A program made the position numbers and the translations under genes. Below the pieces are notes generated by a model. It did not search any database. It saw only the letters and a list, made by a program, of their open reading frames with translations, and was not told the DNA's origin. From Clostridia bacterium (GTDB lineage: Bacteria; Bacillota; Clostridia; Christensenellales; Aristaeellaceae), in the NCBI GenBank assembly GCA_017470145.1, contig JAFUFB010000022.1, positions 62,001-126,000 on the forward strand: a stretch of DNA of 64,000 bases, read 5' to 3'. This document shows, one piece after another, positions 1-8,351 of the stretch (positions are counted from its first letter, which is position 1; every line of letters starts with the position of its first letter).

Positions 1-2
1 CC

Positions 3-1613
3 CTGGTGGATGCCAAAGAGTATGGATCTATTCTGAATGTGCCGGAGCTGGATTGGGATTTGCTGAGACGGTATATGGCAGAAATTGATGATGCCGCGCA
101 GATCAGTATAGATAGTATTGGGATTGATGAAGCGCAGGTTGAAATTCAGAGGCTGATTGATCAGGCCCAGGCCATGGGGCAGAAGTATCACGCTGTGGTG
201 ACAAATCCGCCGTATATGGGTAGCAGTGGTATGGGAGCTAAGCTTTCTCAATATGTCAAGGATCATTACCCGGATAGCAAGAGCGATTTATTTGCAGTAT
301 TCATCGAGCATATTCGAGATATGTTGATACAGAATGTTTATCAAGCAATGATCACCCAGCATGCTTGGATGTTCCTTTCCAGCTACGAGAAATTGCGCGG
401 GAAACTACAAACTATAGATATGGTGAACATGACTCATCTTGGGGCAAGGGCATTTGAAGAAATTGGCGGAGAGGTGGTACAAACTACCGCATTCGTACTG
501 CAAAACGTGCATATAGCTGGATACAAAGGTACATATTGCCGACTGGTTGAACCCATTACGCAACAAGGTAAGGAAGATATGTTTGTGTCTGGCAAAAATC
601 GATATATTGCAAAGCAGGATAACTTCATCAGGATACCGGGTGCGCCGGTGGCGTATTGGGTGAATCAAAAACTAATTGAAAACTTTGAAAGAAAGTCTAT
701 TTCAGATTATGCAGATACAAGACGCGGGCTTCAAACTGGTAATTCACCTAAATTTATACGTTTTTGGTATGAAATTGATATTTCAAAAATGTCTTTGATT
801 TGGAGCAGAAATGCACGGGAATCAGAATATAAGTGGTTTGCATTAAACAGCGGTGGTAGTTTTAGGCGTTGGTATGGTAATATAGTTAATGTTGTTAATT
901 GGTATCATAAGGGAAGGGATATAAAATCAACAGGAAGTGCAATCATACCTTCTGAAGATAGATATTTCGATTGTGTTGTTAGCTGGAATAAGATTTCTTC
1001 GGGGACACTATCAGTTAGATATCAGAATGCAGGAATAATACCAGGTGATGCCAGCCCATATTTGCATTCACCTGGGGGTGATATTGCCTTGCTCAAATAT
1101 GTAATGGCTATGCTTAATAGCAAAGTGTCATCAAAATATGCTCAGTTTATAAGCCCTACGCTTAATTTTGAGGTTGGCAATATTGCAAAGCTGCCGCTGA
1201 TAGTTTCTAATTTTGGAGAAGTTGGGAATCTGACGGATGATTGTATTCTCCTTTCTCGCACAGATTGGGACTCCTTCGAAACCTCCTGGGATTTCCAGCG
1301 TCACCCTCTTCTTCCGGCCCCGACAGAAGAAATCAAAGATCAACCTTCTTCTACTCTTTCCGAACCCACCACGACATACCAACCCGACGATCCTATCGAC
1401 GATAAAACCATGGAATTCGCAATCTTTTGCGTCGAAAATATCGCTTCAGACATTCATCGCGATGCCATCGAAGTCTATGATCTGTTGACCAGGGATAGCG
1501 ATATCCTGTATTCTTACATCATTCCATGCTATGAACCGCTGCATACCCAGGATAAGGGATATATCTGCGAGGATATTGAGCAGGTGATGCAGGAGAGGGG
1601 GCTGATTGGATGA
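3..1613 (+). CDS. pglX: BREX-1 DNA methyltransferase PglX, methyltransferase half (5' partial), fused to a C-terminal DUF3791 domain
   Basis: The reading frame is open from the window edge, so the true start lies upstream. The adenine-methyltransferase motif NPPY is at 204-215 (TNPPYMGSSG), followed by the target-recognition region. The typical PglX segment DWDSFETSWDF lies near 1263-1300. In ordinary PglX the chain would then continue into the (A)[23 protein letters not shown] region; here it instead runs through a Pro/Ser/Thr-rich linker (about 1310-1400) into a DUF3791-type domain (about 1410-1610, FCVENIA...IIPCYEPLHTQ...YICEDI). The rest of PglX is encoded from about 2335. An internal ATG at 1410 could be the start of an ancestral free DUF3791 gene. 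The stop overlaps the next start by 4 bases. PglX is required for host methylation and for phage exclusion in BREX. Whether the two halves reassemble is unknown. Confidence 0.9.
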   Translation: MVDAKEYGSILNVPELDWDLLRRYMAEIDDAAQISIDSIGIDEAQVEIQRLIDQAQAMGQKYHAVVTNPPYMGSSGMGAKLSQYVKDHYPDSKSDLFAVFIEHIRDMLIQNVYQAMITQHAWMFLSSYEKLRGKLQTIDMVNMTHLGARAFEEIGGEVVQTTAFVLQNVHIAGYKGTYCRLVEPITQQGKEDMFVSGKNRYIAKQDNFIRIPGAPVAYWVNQKLIENFERKSISDYADTRRGLQTGNSPKFIRFWYEIDISKMSLIWSRNARESEYKWFALNSGGSFRRWYGNIVNVVNWYHKGRDIKSTGSAIIPSEDRYFDCVVSWNKISSGTLSVRYQNAGIIPGDASPYLHSPGGDIALLKYVMAMLNSKVSSKYAQFISPTLNFEVGNIAKLPLIVSNFGEVGNLTDDCILLSRTDWDSFETSWDFQRHPLLPAPTEEIKDQPSSTLSEPTTTYQPDDPIDDKTMEFAIFCVENIASDIHRDAIEVYDLLTRDSDILYSYIIPCYEPLHTQDKGYICEDIEQVMQERGLIG

Positions 1614-2083
1614 TCGTTTATCATGGATCAGATCAGGAAATCAGATATCCGGACGTGCTGCACTCCCGGAAACGAGTAGATTTCGGTCCGGGATTTTACG
1701 TTACGCCCATTTACAAGCAGGCGCAAAGCTGGGCTAGCCGATTTCTGCGCAATGGGAAGCCCGGCGTCATCACGGAATACGTGCTGGATGATACAGCGCT
1801 GGAGCTTCCCAATGTGCTTCGCTTTGATGAATATAACGAAGAATGGTTGGACTATATCTTTGCCTGCCGGAAAGGTAAGGTTCCGGGAAACTACGATATT
1901 GTCATGGGCGGCGTGGCAAATGATAAGGTTTTTGATACGGTGGAGCTTTTCTTTGCTGGATTGATTGACAAGACGGTTGCCTTAAGCCGGCTGATCTATG
2001 AAAAGCCCAATTATCAGATCTGTCTTCGAACGCAGAGGATCATCGATGACTATCTGCAATTCAGAGGGAGTGAAGTGCAATGA
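1610..2083 (+). CDS. DUF3990 protein, putative ADP-ribosyltransferase-fold toxin nested inside pglX
   Basis: This is a 157-residue protein with the DUF3990 signature: YHGS near the N-terminus, then a DFGPGFYVT segment and a following QAQSWA helix. DUF3990 is usually related to the ADP-ribosyltransferase fold and commonly lies between or beside small DUF3791 genes. A toxin role is inferred from that context and not proven. The start codon overlaps the stop of the PglX-DUF3791 gene (ATGA), and its own stop overlaps the next start in the same way, so the three genes should be translationally coupled. It interrupts the otherwise contiguous pglX coding information. No frameshift or internal stop is seen, so it looks intact. 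Confidence 0.8.
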   Translation: MIVYHGSDQEIRYPDVLHSRKRVDFGPGFYVTPIYKQAQSWASRFLRNGKPGVITEYVLDDTALELPNVLRFDEYNEEWLDYIFACRKGKVPGNYDIVMGGVANDKVFDTVELFFAGLIDKTVALSRLIYEKPNYQICLRTQRIIDDYLQFRGSEVQ

Positions 2084-3255
2084 ATGCCAATCAGACGCTG
2101 CTGCAAATGAAATATGCACGTGTTGTATCCCTGTTCGCGTCGAAAACACAGATTCCCATGGCCAAGGCGTTGGATTTTTTCTATCACTCTACGGAATATC
2201 AGATGATGCGGGAGGGGGTTGGAGACCTTCATTGCATGACGGAGGAATATCTGGTAGAAGATTTGATTCGCGAATGGAAGGGGGAGGGACGCTACTCTCC
2301 ACAAAAATTTGCCTCCAAAGCTGTTTATGTTCGTGACACCTGGCAAGCCTGGGAGCAGCAGTGCGAATCCCGGTTTCAGCAGCTGAAAGCAAACGAGGAG
2401 GAGCTAAATCGCATCTTCATTGACATCTATGGCTTGCAGGATGAATTGACACCGGAAGTGGCGGACAAAGATGTCACGGTTCGAAAGGCGGACCTGGGGC
2501 GGGATATCCGTTCGCTGATTTCTTATGCCGTGGGTTGCATGTTTGGCCGCTACTCCATTTCCAAAGACGGTCTCCAGTTTGCCGGAGGGGATTGGGAAGC
2601 ATGGAAAAACAATCCTCAGTTTTCAATTCTCAATTCTCAATTTTCTGTTGATCCCGATAACTGCATCCCCATTACCGATGAATCCTATTTTGAAGATGAC
2701 ATTGTTGGACGTTTTGTAGAATTCATCCGCGTAGTGTATGGCCCGGAAACACTGGAAGAGAACCTTGAGTTCATTGCAAAGGCTTTGGGAAACAAGGGGA
2801 ATACCAGCAGGGAGATGATCCGAAATTACTTCCTGAACGATTTCATCAAAGATCATATCAGGATCTATCAAAAACGCCCGATCTACTGGATGTTCGACAG
2901 CGGAAAACAGAATGGCTTCAAAGCGTTAGTCTATATGCACCGCTGGAATGCGGATACCGTAGGCAACCTGCGCGTGGAATACTTGCATCGCATGCAGCGC
3001 GTATATGAGAGAGAAATTGAGCGCATGCAGGATATCATCGACAACAGCAAGGATAATCGGGAAGTGAACCAGGCCAGTAAGCGCCGTGAAAAGCTGGTAA
3101 AGCAGCTGAAGGAAGCCAGAGACTATGATGCTAAAATTGCTCATGTGGCGCTATCCCGAGTGGGGATTGATCTGGACGATGGCGTGAAGGTAAATTACGA
3201 GAAAGTCCAGAAAGGGCCGGATGGCAAGAGCCTGGGTATTCTGGCGAAGATGTAA
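2080..3255 (+). CDS. pglX: DUF3791 domain fused to the C-terminal part of BREX-1 PglX
   Basis: The product has 391 residues. Residues 1 to about 70 match the second type of DUF3791 domain ([10 protein letters not shown]...[14 protein letters not shown]...[10 protein letters not shown]). From about residue 85 the sequence is the conserved PglX C-terminal region: [63 protein letters not shown], and the closing [20 protein letters not shown]. Together with the 3..1613 product this accounts for the C-terminal two-thirds of a normal PglX, with the DUF3791-DUF3990-DUF3791 cassette inserted between the two parts. Both junctions are in frame. A linker near residues 181-189 is encoded by a short heptamer repeat. 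The start overlaps the DUF3990 stop. Confidence 0.88.
   Translation: MNANQTLLQMKYARVVSLFASKTQIPMAKALDFFYHSTEYQMMREGVGDLHCMTEEYLVEDLIREWKGEGRYSPQKFASKAVYVRDTWQAWEQQCESRFQQLKANEEELNRIFIDIYGLQDELTPEVADKDVTVRKADLGRDIRSLISYAVGCMFGRYSISKDGLQFAGGDWEAWKNNPQFSILNSQFSVDPDNCIPITDESYFEDDIVGRFVEFIRVVYGPETLEENLEFIAKALGNKGNTSREMIRNYFLNDFIKDHIRIYQKRPIYWMFDSGKQNGFKALVYMHRWNADTVGNLRVEYLHRMQRVYEREIERMQDIIDNSKDNREVNQASKRREKLVKQLKEARDYDAKIAHVALSRVGIDLDDGVKVNYEKVQKGPDGKSLGILAKM
2623..2643 (+). repeat. Three-copy heptamer repeat inside the PglX C-terminal half
   Basis: Two exact copies of TCAATTC are followed by one near copy (TCAATTT). They encode an FSILNSQFS-like linker between the conserved GRYS...AGG and [10 protein letters not shown] blocks. 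A change of one 7-base unit would shift the frame, so slippage could switch this part of PglX off. The tract is short, so this is only a possibility. Confidence 0.6.
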
Positions 3256-3271
3256 CGTGCGTGAAAAGGGG

Positions 3272-3310
3272 TTCAAACTTTTTGCCACAGCCTGTGGCAA
3301 AAAGTTTGAA
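3272..3310. repeat. Perfect 19-bp inverted repeat between pglX and pglZ
   Basis: The arms 3272-3290 and 3292-3310 are perfect reverse complements around one central base (TTTTTGCCACAG against CTGTGGCAAAAA at the core). It can form a long hairpin in the mRNA or a cruciform. It lies in the 111-bp gap after the split pglX gene and before pglZ. The A-rich and T-rich parts of the arms would make it a weak terminator or processing site in either direction. Confidence 0.85.
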
Positions 3311-3366
3311 AGAGATATATTTCCTACAGTTTATGAAAAAAGCGACAGCAAAGAGGATGAGGGCAG

Positions 3367-5871
3367 ATGGCTGAACTGAATTTCAAGCAAATTACAGATA
3401 AGCTGAACGCGGAGTTTTCCTCCAGCGTTCGCAAGCTGATCTTCTGGTATGATGAGGAAGCGGAATTCGCGGAAGAGATTGATTCTTTACAGTTGGAGAA
3501 TGCGAAAATCTATCACCTGGAGAAGGATAATCAGTTTCAGACGAAGCTTTTTCTGGAGAGGGAAGACACTGTTACGAATTACCTGATCTATGCGCCTTTT
3601 GCCAAGCCGGATGTGCGGGAAAACCATCTGGCGGATACCATCCGATATTCCAAGGAGTTCTTTGCGGATCGGGCCAGTCTGTTAATGTTGGATCTGGGAA
3701 TTGACGAGCGCTGCAAGCCCACCATTCAGCACTATATTAAGTTCTTCGCCAACAAGCAACGTACACAGGCATTCTACGATCTGGAGATTGGAACCTACAC
3801 TCGTTCTACCATTGAAATCGGGATGATGACCGTTCTCTGTAAGAGCAAGCTGCCATCTTTTGAAGAAATCATCCGATGTGTATTAACAGACGGATCGTTG
3901 GAAGAGAATGAGATTTTGGCTGAATTCAAAAAGTATGATCTGCTGAAGCCATTCTGGCAGCAGTGCAGCCTCGTGTTCGGCTATACGGAGGAGAACCCTT
4001 CCCTGCTGCATCTGGTGATGACGCTGTTCGTGACTCATGCGCAGCACAGCATTCATGATGAATTTCCTCGTGCATGGGAACCGTTCGTGTCCTTTAAGAG
4101 CGGTACCGTGATCGCGTTCCTGGATAACATGATGAACTCTGTTTTATATCAGAAGCGCTTTGATGAATTGTCTGAGGTTGCATTGAAGGCGCTTGGGGGG
4201 AAAGAACAACTGAATCAGGTTTCTTTGGATGCGCTCGCTGACTGCAATTTGTTTAAAGAAGTTGATGAGCTGATTCTGGCGTGGGTAAACGACAGGCTGC
4301 TCAATGAGGATACAGAAGCCAGGTTGTATGGGAAAGGAATACCACAGTTGCTGGCAGAGCGGAAGAAACTGCACTTTGGGCAGCGTTTTGCCGGCGTTTA
4401 TGAAATGCTTCGTCATGCCTGGGAAATCATCAAGCCGGGGATTTATTCTCACACGCAGGGGCTGACAGACGCCGTTCATCAATATGTGTCCGGATATTAC
4501 CGGATTGACCAGCATTATCGGCTATTCTATCGAGCATTTGACCAACTGGAGAATAACACGCCTTACGAGAAACTTCGTAGCCTTGTGGAGCGAATCTACA
4601 CGAATGACTATCTGAATCCGCTGCTGGTGGATTATTCAACGGCTTACGCCGCAGAAAAAACGGCAACGGAGATTAAACAACAATCTCAGTTCTACAGTGA
4701 AAGAGTACGCTCCACCAAAGATCGGCTCGTAGTCATCATTTCCGATGCCATGCGATATGAAGTGGGAGAAACCCTCTTTGAAAGACTGCAGTCGGATGAA
4801 AAATGCACTGCGACGCTGTCTGTCATGCAAACAGCGCTGCCCAGTGTGACCCGGGTGGGGATGGCGAATCTGCTTCCACATACGATCATCAATGTCGTGG
4901 ACGAAGATAATGTCATGGTGAACGATTTGCCAACCATCGACCTCAAGCAGCGTGAAGCGATATTGAAAAGTATAAAACCGAAGAGCCGGGCGATTCAGTA
5001 TGATGAGATCAAAGGAATGAACATTGAGGAGCTTCGTAACGTATTTACGGGACAGGAAGTCGTCTATGTATACCATGACCAAATCGATGCTCGGGGAGAT
5101 AAGTACAAGACGGAGAATGAGGTGTTCGTCGCCTGTGATGAGGCGATAGATGAGATTGCGCGCCTGATCCGCCGCTTGACAACCTCTGCCAATACGACTC
5201 ATTTTATTGTGACCAGTGATCATGGTTTTATTTACAAGCGGGATAAACTGACAGGCAGCGATAAGATTGGCGGGATTTCCGGCGCCAGCGACCGCTATGT
5301 GTTGACGGACCAACCTGTCGTGGAGAGCGGTGTGGGTAATGTGCCATTGAGTCTATACTCAAAGCAGACTGATTCACGGATTGTCAATTTTCCTCTGGCC
5401 AGTGATCTGTTCAGAGCTCCGGGTTCCGGGAAGAACTATGTGCATGGTGGATGCTCTCCGCAGGAGATGCTGATTCCAGTGATAGAGGTTAAAACTGAAA
5501 AGTCAAAAAGAGAAACCACCATGGCTGGTATTGGTCTGGTTAGTTTGCTGGCCAAGATTACCAACCTGATTACTACGCTGGACTTCATCCAAACGGACGC
5601 GATCAGCGATATTGTCAAAGAAGCGAACTATCGTATCTATTTCGTTTCAGATTCCGGGGAGAAGATTTCCAATGAGAATCTCTATAAGGCGGATAAGAAG
5701 GATACTGATGCTTCCAAGAGAATATTCCGACTGAGATTCTCTTTCAAAAATAGAAAATACGATAAAACACATCGGTATTATCTGGTGATCATGGATGAGA
5801 AGACCGGCATGGAGACATTCCGTCAGGAAGTTATGATGGATCTAGCCTTTGCGGATGATTTTGGTTTCTGA
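3367..5871 (+). CDS. pglZ: BREX-1 phosphatase-domain protein PglZ (type A)
   Basis: The 834-residue length is typical for the type I BREX PglZ. The alkaline-phosphatase-superfamily core is visible in the second half: a metal-binding ISDAMRYEVG segment (residues about 458-467), a TALPSVTRVGMA segment that follows it, TSDHGF (about 616-621) and a YVHGGCSPQEMLIP block with a metal-ligand histidine. The N-terminal half is the less conserved helical region seen in the family. GAGGATGAGGG upstream is the ribosome site for the ATG at 3367. PglZ is needed for BREX defence; its substrate is not settled. It lies after the split pglX and 13 bases before brxL, which is the canonical type I order. Confidence 0.95.
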   Translation: MAELNFKQITDKLNAEFSSSVRKLIFWYDEEAEFAEEIDSLQLENAKIYHLEKDNQFQTKLFLEREDTVTNYLIYAPFAKPDVRENHLADTIRYSKEFFADRASLLMLDLGIDERCKPTIQHYIKFFANKQRTQAFYDLEIGTYTRSTIEIGMMTVLCKSKLPSFEEIIRCVLTDGSLEENEILAEFKKYDLLKPFWQQCSLVFGYTEENPSLLHLVMTLFVTHAQHSIHDEFPRAWEPFVSFKSGTVIAFLDNMMNSVLYQKRFDELSEVALKALGGKEQLNQVSLDALADCNLFKEVDELILAWVNDRLLNEDTEARLYGKGIPQLLAERKKLHFGQRFAGVYEMLRHAWEIIKPGIYSHTQGLTDAVHQYVSGYYRIDQHYRLFYRAFDQLENNTPYEKLRSLVERIYTNDYLNPLLVDYSTAYAAEKTATEIKQQSQFYSERVRSTKDRLVVIISDAMRYEVGETLFERLQSDEKCTATLSVMQTALPSVTRVGMANLLPHTIINVVDEDNVMVNDLPTIDLKQREAILKSIKPKSRAIQYDEIKGMNIEELRNVFTGQEVVYVYHDQIDARGDKYKTENEVFVACDEAIDEIARLIRRLTTSANTTHFIVTSDHGFIYKRDKLTGSDKIGGISGASDRYVLTDQPVVESGVGNVPLSLYSKQTDSRIVNFPLASDLFRAPGSGKNYVHGGCSPQEMLIPVIEVKTEKSKRETTMAGIGLVSLLAKITNLITTLDFIQTDAISDIVKEANYRIYFVSDSGEKISNENLYKADKKDTDASKRIFRLRFSFKNRKYDKTHRYYLVIMDEKTGMETFRQEVMMDLAFADDFGF

Positions 5872-5884
5872 TGGGGGAAAAATT

Positions 5885-7954
5885 ATGTCTGATTACGAAG
5901 CAACAAGGCAGGAGCTGGAAGATCGGATAGCGATGAATCAGCGGCTGAGAAGCTACTTTGATGGGCGCATTGTTCGAAAGGATTTGACAAAATCCATCAA
6001 GGAAGGCGCGAATGTACCGGTCTATGTGTTGGAATTCCTGCTGGGACAGTATTGCTCTAGCGATGTCCCGGAGATCATTGAAGAAGGAATCAACACTGTC
6101 AAACGGATTCTGTCCGAGAACTATGTGCGTCCAGACGAGGCCCAAAAGACTCTGTCCATTCTCCGGGAGCGGGGTAGCTATACCGTGATTGACCGGATCA
6201 CTGCGCATCTGAATATCAAAGACGATCAGTATGAGGCAGAATTCTCCAACCTCGGAATTAAGAACATCCCTCTTCAACCGGAGTATGTGCAGAAATATGA
6301 CCGCCTTCTCTGTGGCGGCATCTGGTGCATCCTACAAATGGATTATGACTATGTAGAAGAGGATCGCAGGGCTAGTCCAATTCATATTCGGAAGCTGACC
6401 CCCATCCAGATGCCTCATATCGATTTGGAAGAAGTCAAGAATGGGCGAAAAGCCTTCACGAAGGATGAATGGATGACCATCCTCCTGCGTTCGACAGGTA
6501 TGGAACCAGACAAGTTCAGTGAGCGGGAGAAGTGGTTATTACTTGCCCGTATGATTCCGCTGGTGGAGAACAATTTCAACCTTTGCGAGCTTGGGCCACG
6601 TTCCACAGGCAAGAGCCATCTATACAAAGAAATCTCCCCAAACAGCATCCTGGTTTCCGGCGGACAGACCACGGTGGCTAACCTGTTTTATAATATGGCG
6701 GCTAAGACGGTTGGCCTGGTCGGGTTGTGGGATTGCGTTGCCTTTGATGAGGTTGCCGGGATTAAGTTCAAAGATAAAGACGGCATCCAGATCATGAAGG
6801 ACTATATGGCTTCCGGGTCCTTTGCTCGGGGCAAGGAAGAGAAGGCCGCTACTGCCTCCATGGTGTTTGTAGGAAACATCAATCAGAGTGTAGATGTGCT
6901 GCTGAAAACCAGCAGCCTCTTTGATCCCTTCCCGCCGGAGATGGGAACGGATACAGCTTTTCTCGACCGGATGCACTGCTATGTTCCAGGATGGGAGATA
7001 CCCAAATATCGCCCGGACTTCTTTACCAATGACTATGGATTTATCACAGATTATCTGTCGGAATTCATGCGGGAGATGCGTAAGAGCACGTTCAGCGATG
7101 CCTGCGACAAGTATTTCCGTTTCGGGAACAACCTGAACCAGCGGGATATGATCGCGGTCCGAAAGATGGTCTCCGGCTTTACAAAACTGATGTACCCGGA
7201 TGGAGAATTTACGAAAGACGATATGGAAGAAATCGTGAAGATCTCGCTGGAACTGCGCCGTCGGGTCAAAGAGCAGCTGAAGAAGATTGGCGGGATGGAG
7301 TTCTACGATGTCAATTTTAGCTATATTGACAACGAAACCTTCGATGAGCGATTTGTCTCCGTGCCGGAACAGGGCGGCGGCAAGTTAATTCCGGAGGGAA
7401 TGAGTAATCCTGGACAAGTTTATACTGTAAGCCGTGGCAAGAGTGGGATGATCGGTGTCTTCCGTCTGGAAAGTCAGATGCTGCCCGGTAATGGCAAGTT
7501 TGAAAGGACAGGCATCGGCACTGATCGGGATGCACGCGAGAGTAGTAATACCGCCTTTAACTATCTGAAGGCCAATGGCAATCGAATCAGCGGAAGCATC
7601 AGTACGACAACAAAGGACTATATCATCAACTATCAGGATCTGCAGGGCATCGGCATGACTGGAAAATTGGCGTTGCCAAGCCTGATTGCTCTATGCTCCA
7701 TAGCTCTTGGCAGACCTACGTTGGGAAGCCTTGCTGTGCTCGGCGAGATCAGCATCAGTGGTACCATGATCAAGGTGGAGGAATTGGCGAATACCCTGCA
7801 GTGCTGTTTGGATAGTGGAGCGAAGAAGGTGCTGATTCCTTCGGTGTCCATGATCGACTTCGCGACTGTCCCCGCCGATCTAATGGGCGCATTCCAGCTG
7901 ATTCCCTTTAGTAGCGCTGAGGATGCTGTGTTTAAAGCATTAGGGGTGGAGTGA
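5885..7954 (+). CDS. brxL: BREX AAA+ / Lon-like protein BrxL
   Basis: The ATG at 5885 is preferred over an in-frame start 36 bases upstream because GGGGGAAAAATT sits just before it and the upstream start overlaps pglZ. The product has 689 residues. The Walker A motif GPRSTGKS is at residues 237-244, with a Walker B-like CVAFDEVAG downstream. The C-terminal part resembles the Lon protease domain (ALGRPTLGSLAVLGEISISG, then GAKKVLIP). In a hand alignment to the Lon protein encoded at 31696-34008, the catalytic serine falls on the lysine of MTGK and the catalytic lysine on the asparagine of ELANTL, so peptidase activity is doubtful. BrxL is a DNA-binding AAA+ ring needed for phage exclusion in type I BREX. 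Confidence 0.94.
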   Translation: MSDYEATRQELEDRIAMNQRLRSYFDGRIVRKDLTKSIKEGANVPVYVLEFLLGQYCSSDVPEIIEEGINTVKRILSENYVRPDEAQKTLSILRERGSYTVIDRITAHLNIKDDQYEAEFSNLGIKNIPLQPEYVQKYDRLLCGGIWCILQMDYDYVEEDRRASPIHIRKLTPIQMPHIDLEEVKNGRKAFTKDEWMTILLRSTGMEPDKFSEREKWLLLARMIPLVENNFNLCELGPRSTGKSHLYKEISPNSILVSGGQTTVANLFYNMAAKTVGLVGLWDCVAFDEVAGIKFKDKDGIQIMKDYMASGSFARGKEEKAATASMVFVGNINQSVDVLLKTSSLFDPFPPEMGTDTAFLDRMHCYVPGWEIPKYRPDFFTNDYGFITDYLSEFMREMRKSTFSDACDKYFRFGNNLNQRDMIAVRKMVSGFTKLMYPDGEFTKDDMEEIVKISLELRRRVKEQLKKIGGMEFYDVNFSYIDNETFDERFVSVPEQGGGKLIPEGMSNPGQVYTVSRGKSGMIGVFRLESQMLPGNGKFERTGIGTDRDARESSNTAFNYLKANGNRISGSISTTTKDYIINYQDLQGIGMTGKLALPSLIALCSIALGRPTLGSLAVLGEISISGTMIKVEELANTLQCCLDSGAKKVLIPSVSMIDFATVPADLMGAFQLIPFSSAEDAVFKALGVE

Positions 7955-7988
7955 GCGACGGTCGGGAAGCATGAGGTGGTAAGTCGTG

Positions 7989-8216
7989 ATGAACGAACGT
8001 AGTCAGATCACATATATGCAGGTAAGGCTTGTTAGAATGGCCACAGAGAAATGGAGTGTTCCCGTGGCGGAGGCAGCCGGAGTTTTTCAGCAATATCAGG
8101 TTTTCGAATTCATCAGGGACTGCTATGGTATTTTCCATGTGGAAGGAGATGAAGCGGTCTGGGAGGAAATCGTTCCATATCTACAGGTTAGGGGATATGA
8201 CTTCCGAACTGTATGA
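7989..8216 (+). CDS. Stand-alone DUF3791 protein at the 3' end of the BREX operon
   Basis: This is a 75-residue protein of the DUF3791 type: helical QVRLVRMATEKWSVPVAEAA, then FIRDCYGIFHVEGDEAVWEE. It starts 34 bases after brxL with GAGGTGG as a ribosome site, so it is probably in the same transcript. A GTG immediately precedes the ATG in frame; the ATG is preferred. It is the third DUF3791 domain in 7 kb and the only one not joined to PglX. No DUF3990 partner lies next to it. A role as an extra antitoxin-like or regulatory subunit is inferred from its position. Confidence 0.75.
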   Translation: MNERSQITYMQVRLVRMATEKWSVPVAEAAGVFQQYQVFEFIRDCYGIFHVEGDEAVWEEIVPYLQVRGYDFRTV

Positions 8217-8251
8217 AGTTGCAATGAAACGGAAAACCGTCGCTTGTTTCT

Positions 8252-8282
8252 GAGACTTTCCAATCAGTGATTGGAAAATCTC
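8252..8282. terminator. Hairpin closing the BREX operon
   Basis: A perfect 10-bp stem (TTTCCAATCA with TGATTGGAAA) is extended by GAGA/TCTC after one mismatch. There is no clear T-run on either strand, so it may be a processing or weak termination structure between the BREX operon and the convergent nagA gene. Confidence 0.45.
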
Positions 8283-8351
8283 AGATATAAAAATTCTGCA
8301 TCCCAGACCCTCGATCCGCCGAAATGAAACGAAAAAGACCGTCCCTCCGTT

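Noticed and set aside
3-3255. Simple frameshift or assembly error in pglX
   Set aside because: The intervening DNA codes for three complete, recognisable domains, with both junctions in frame and regular 4-base overlaps; a frameshift would not create this.
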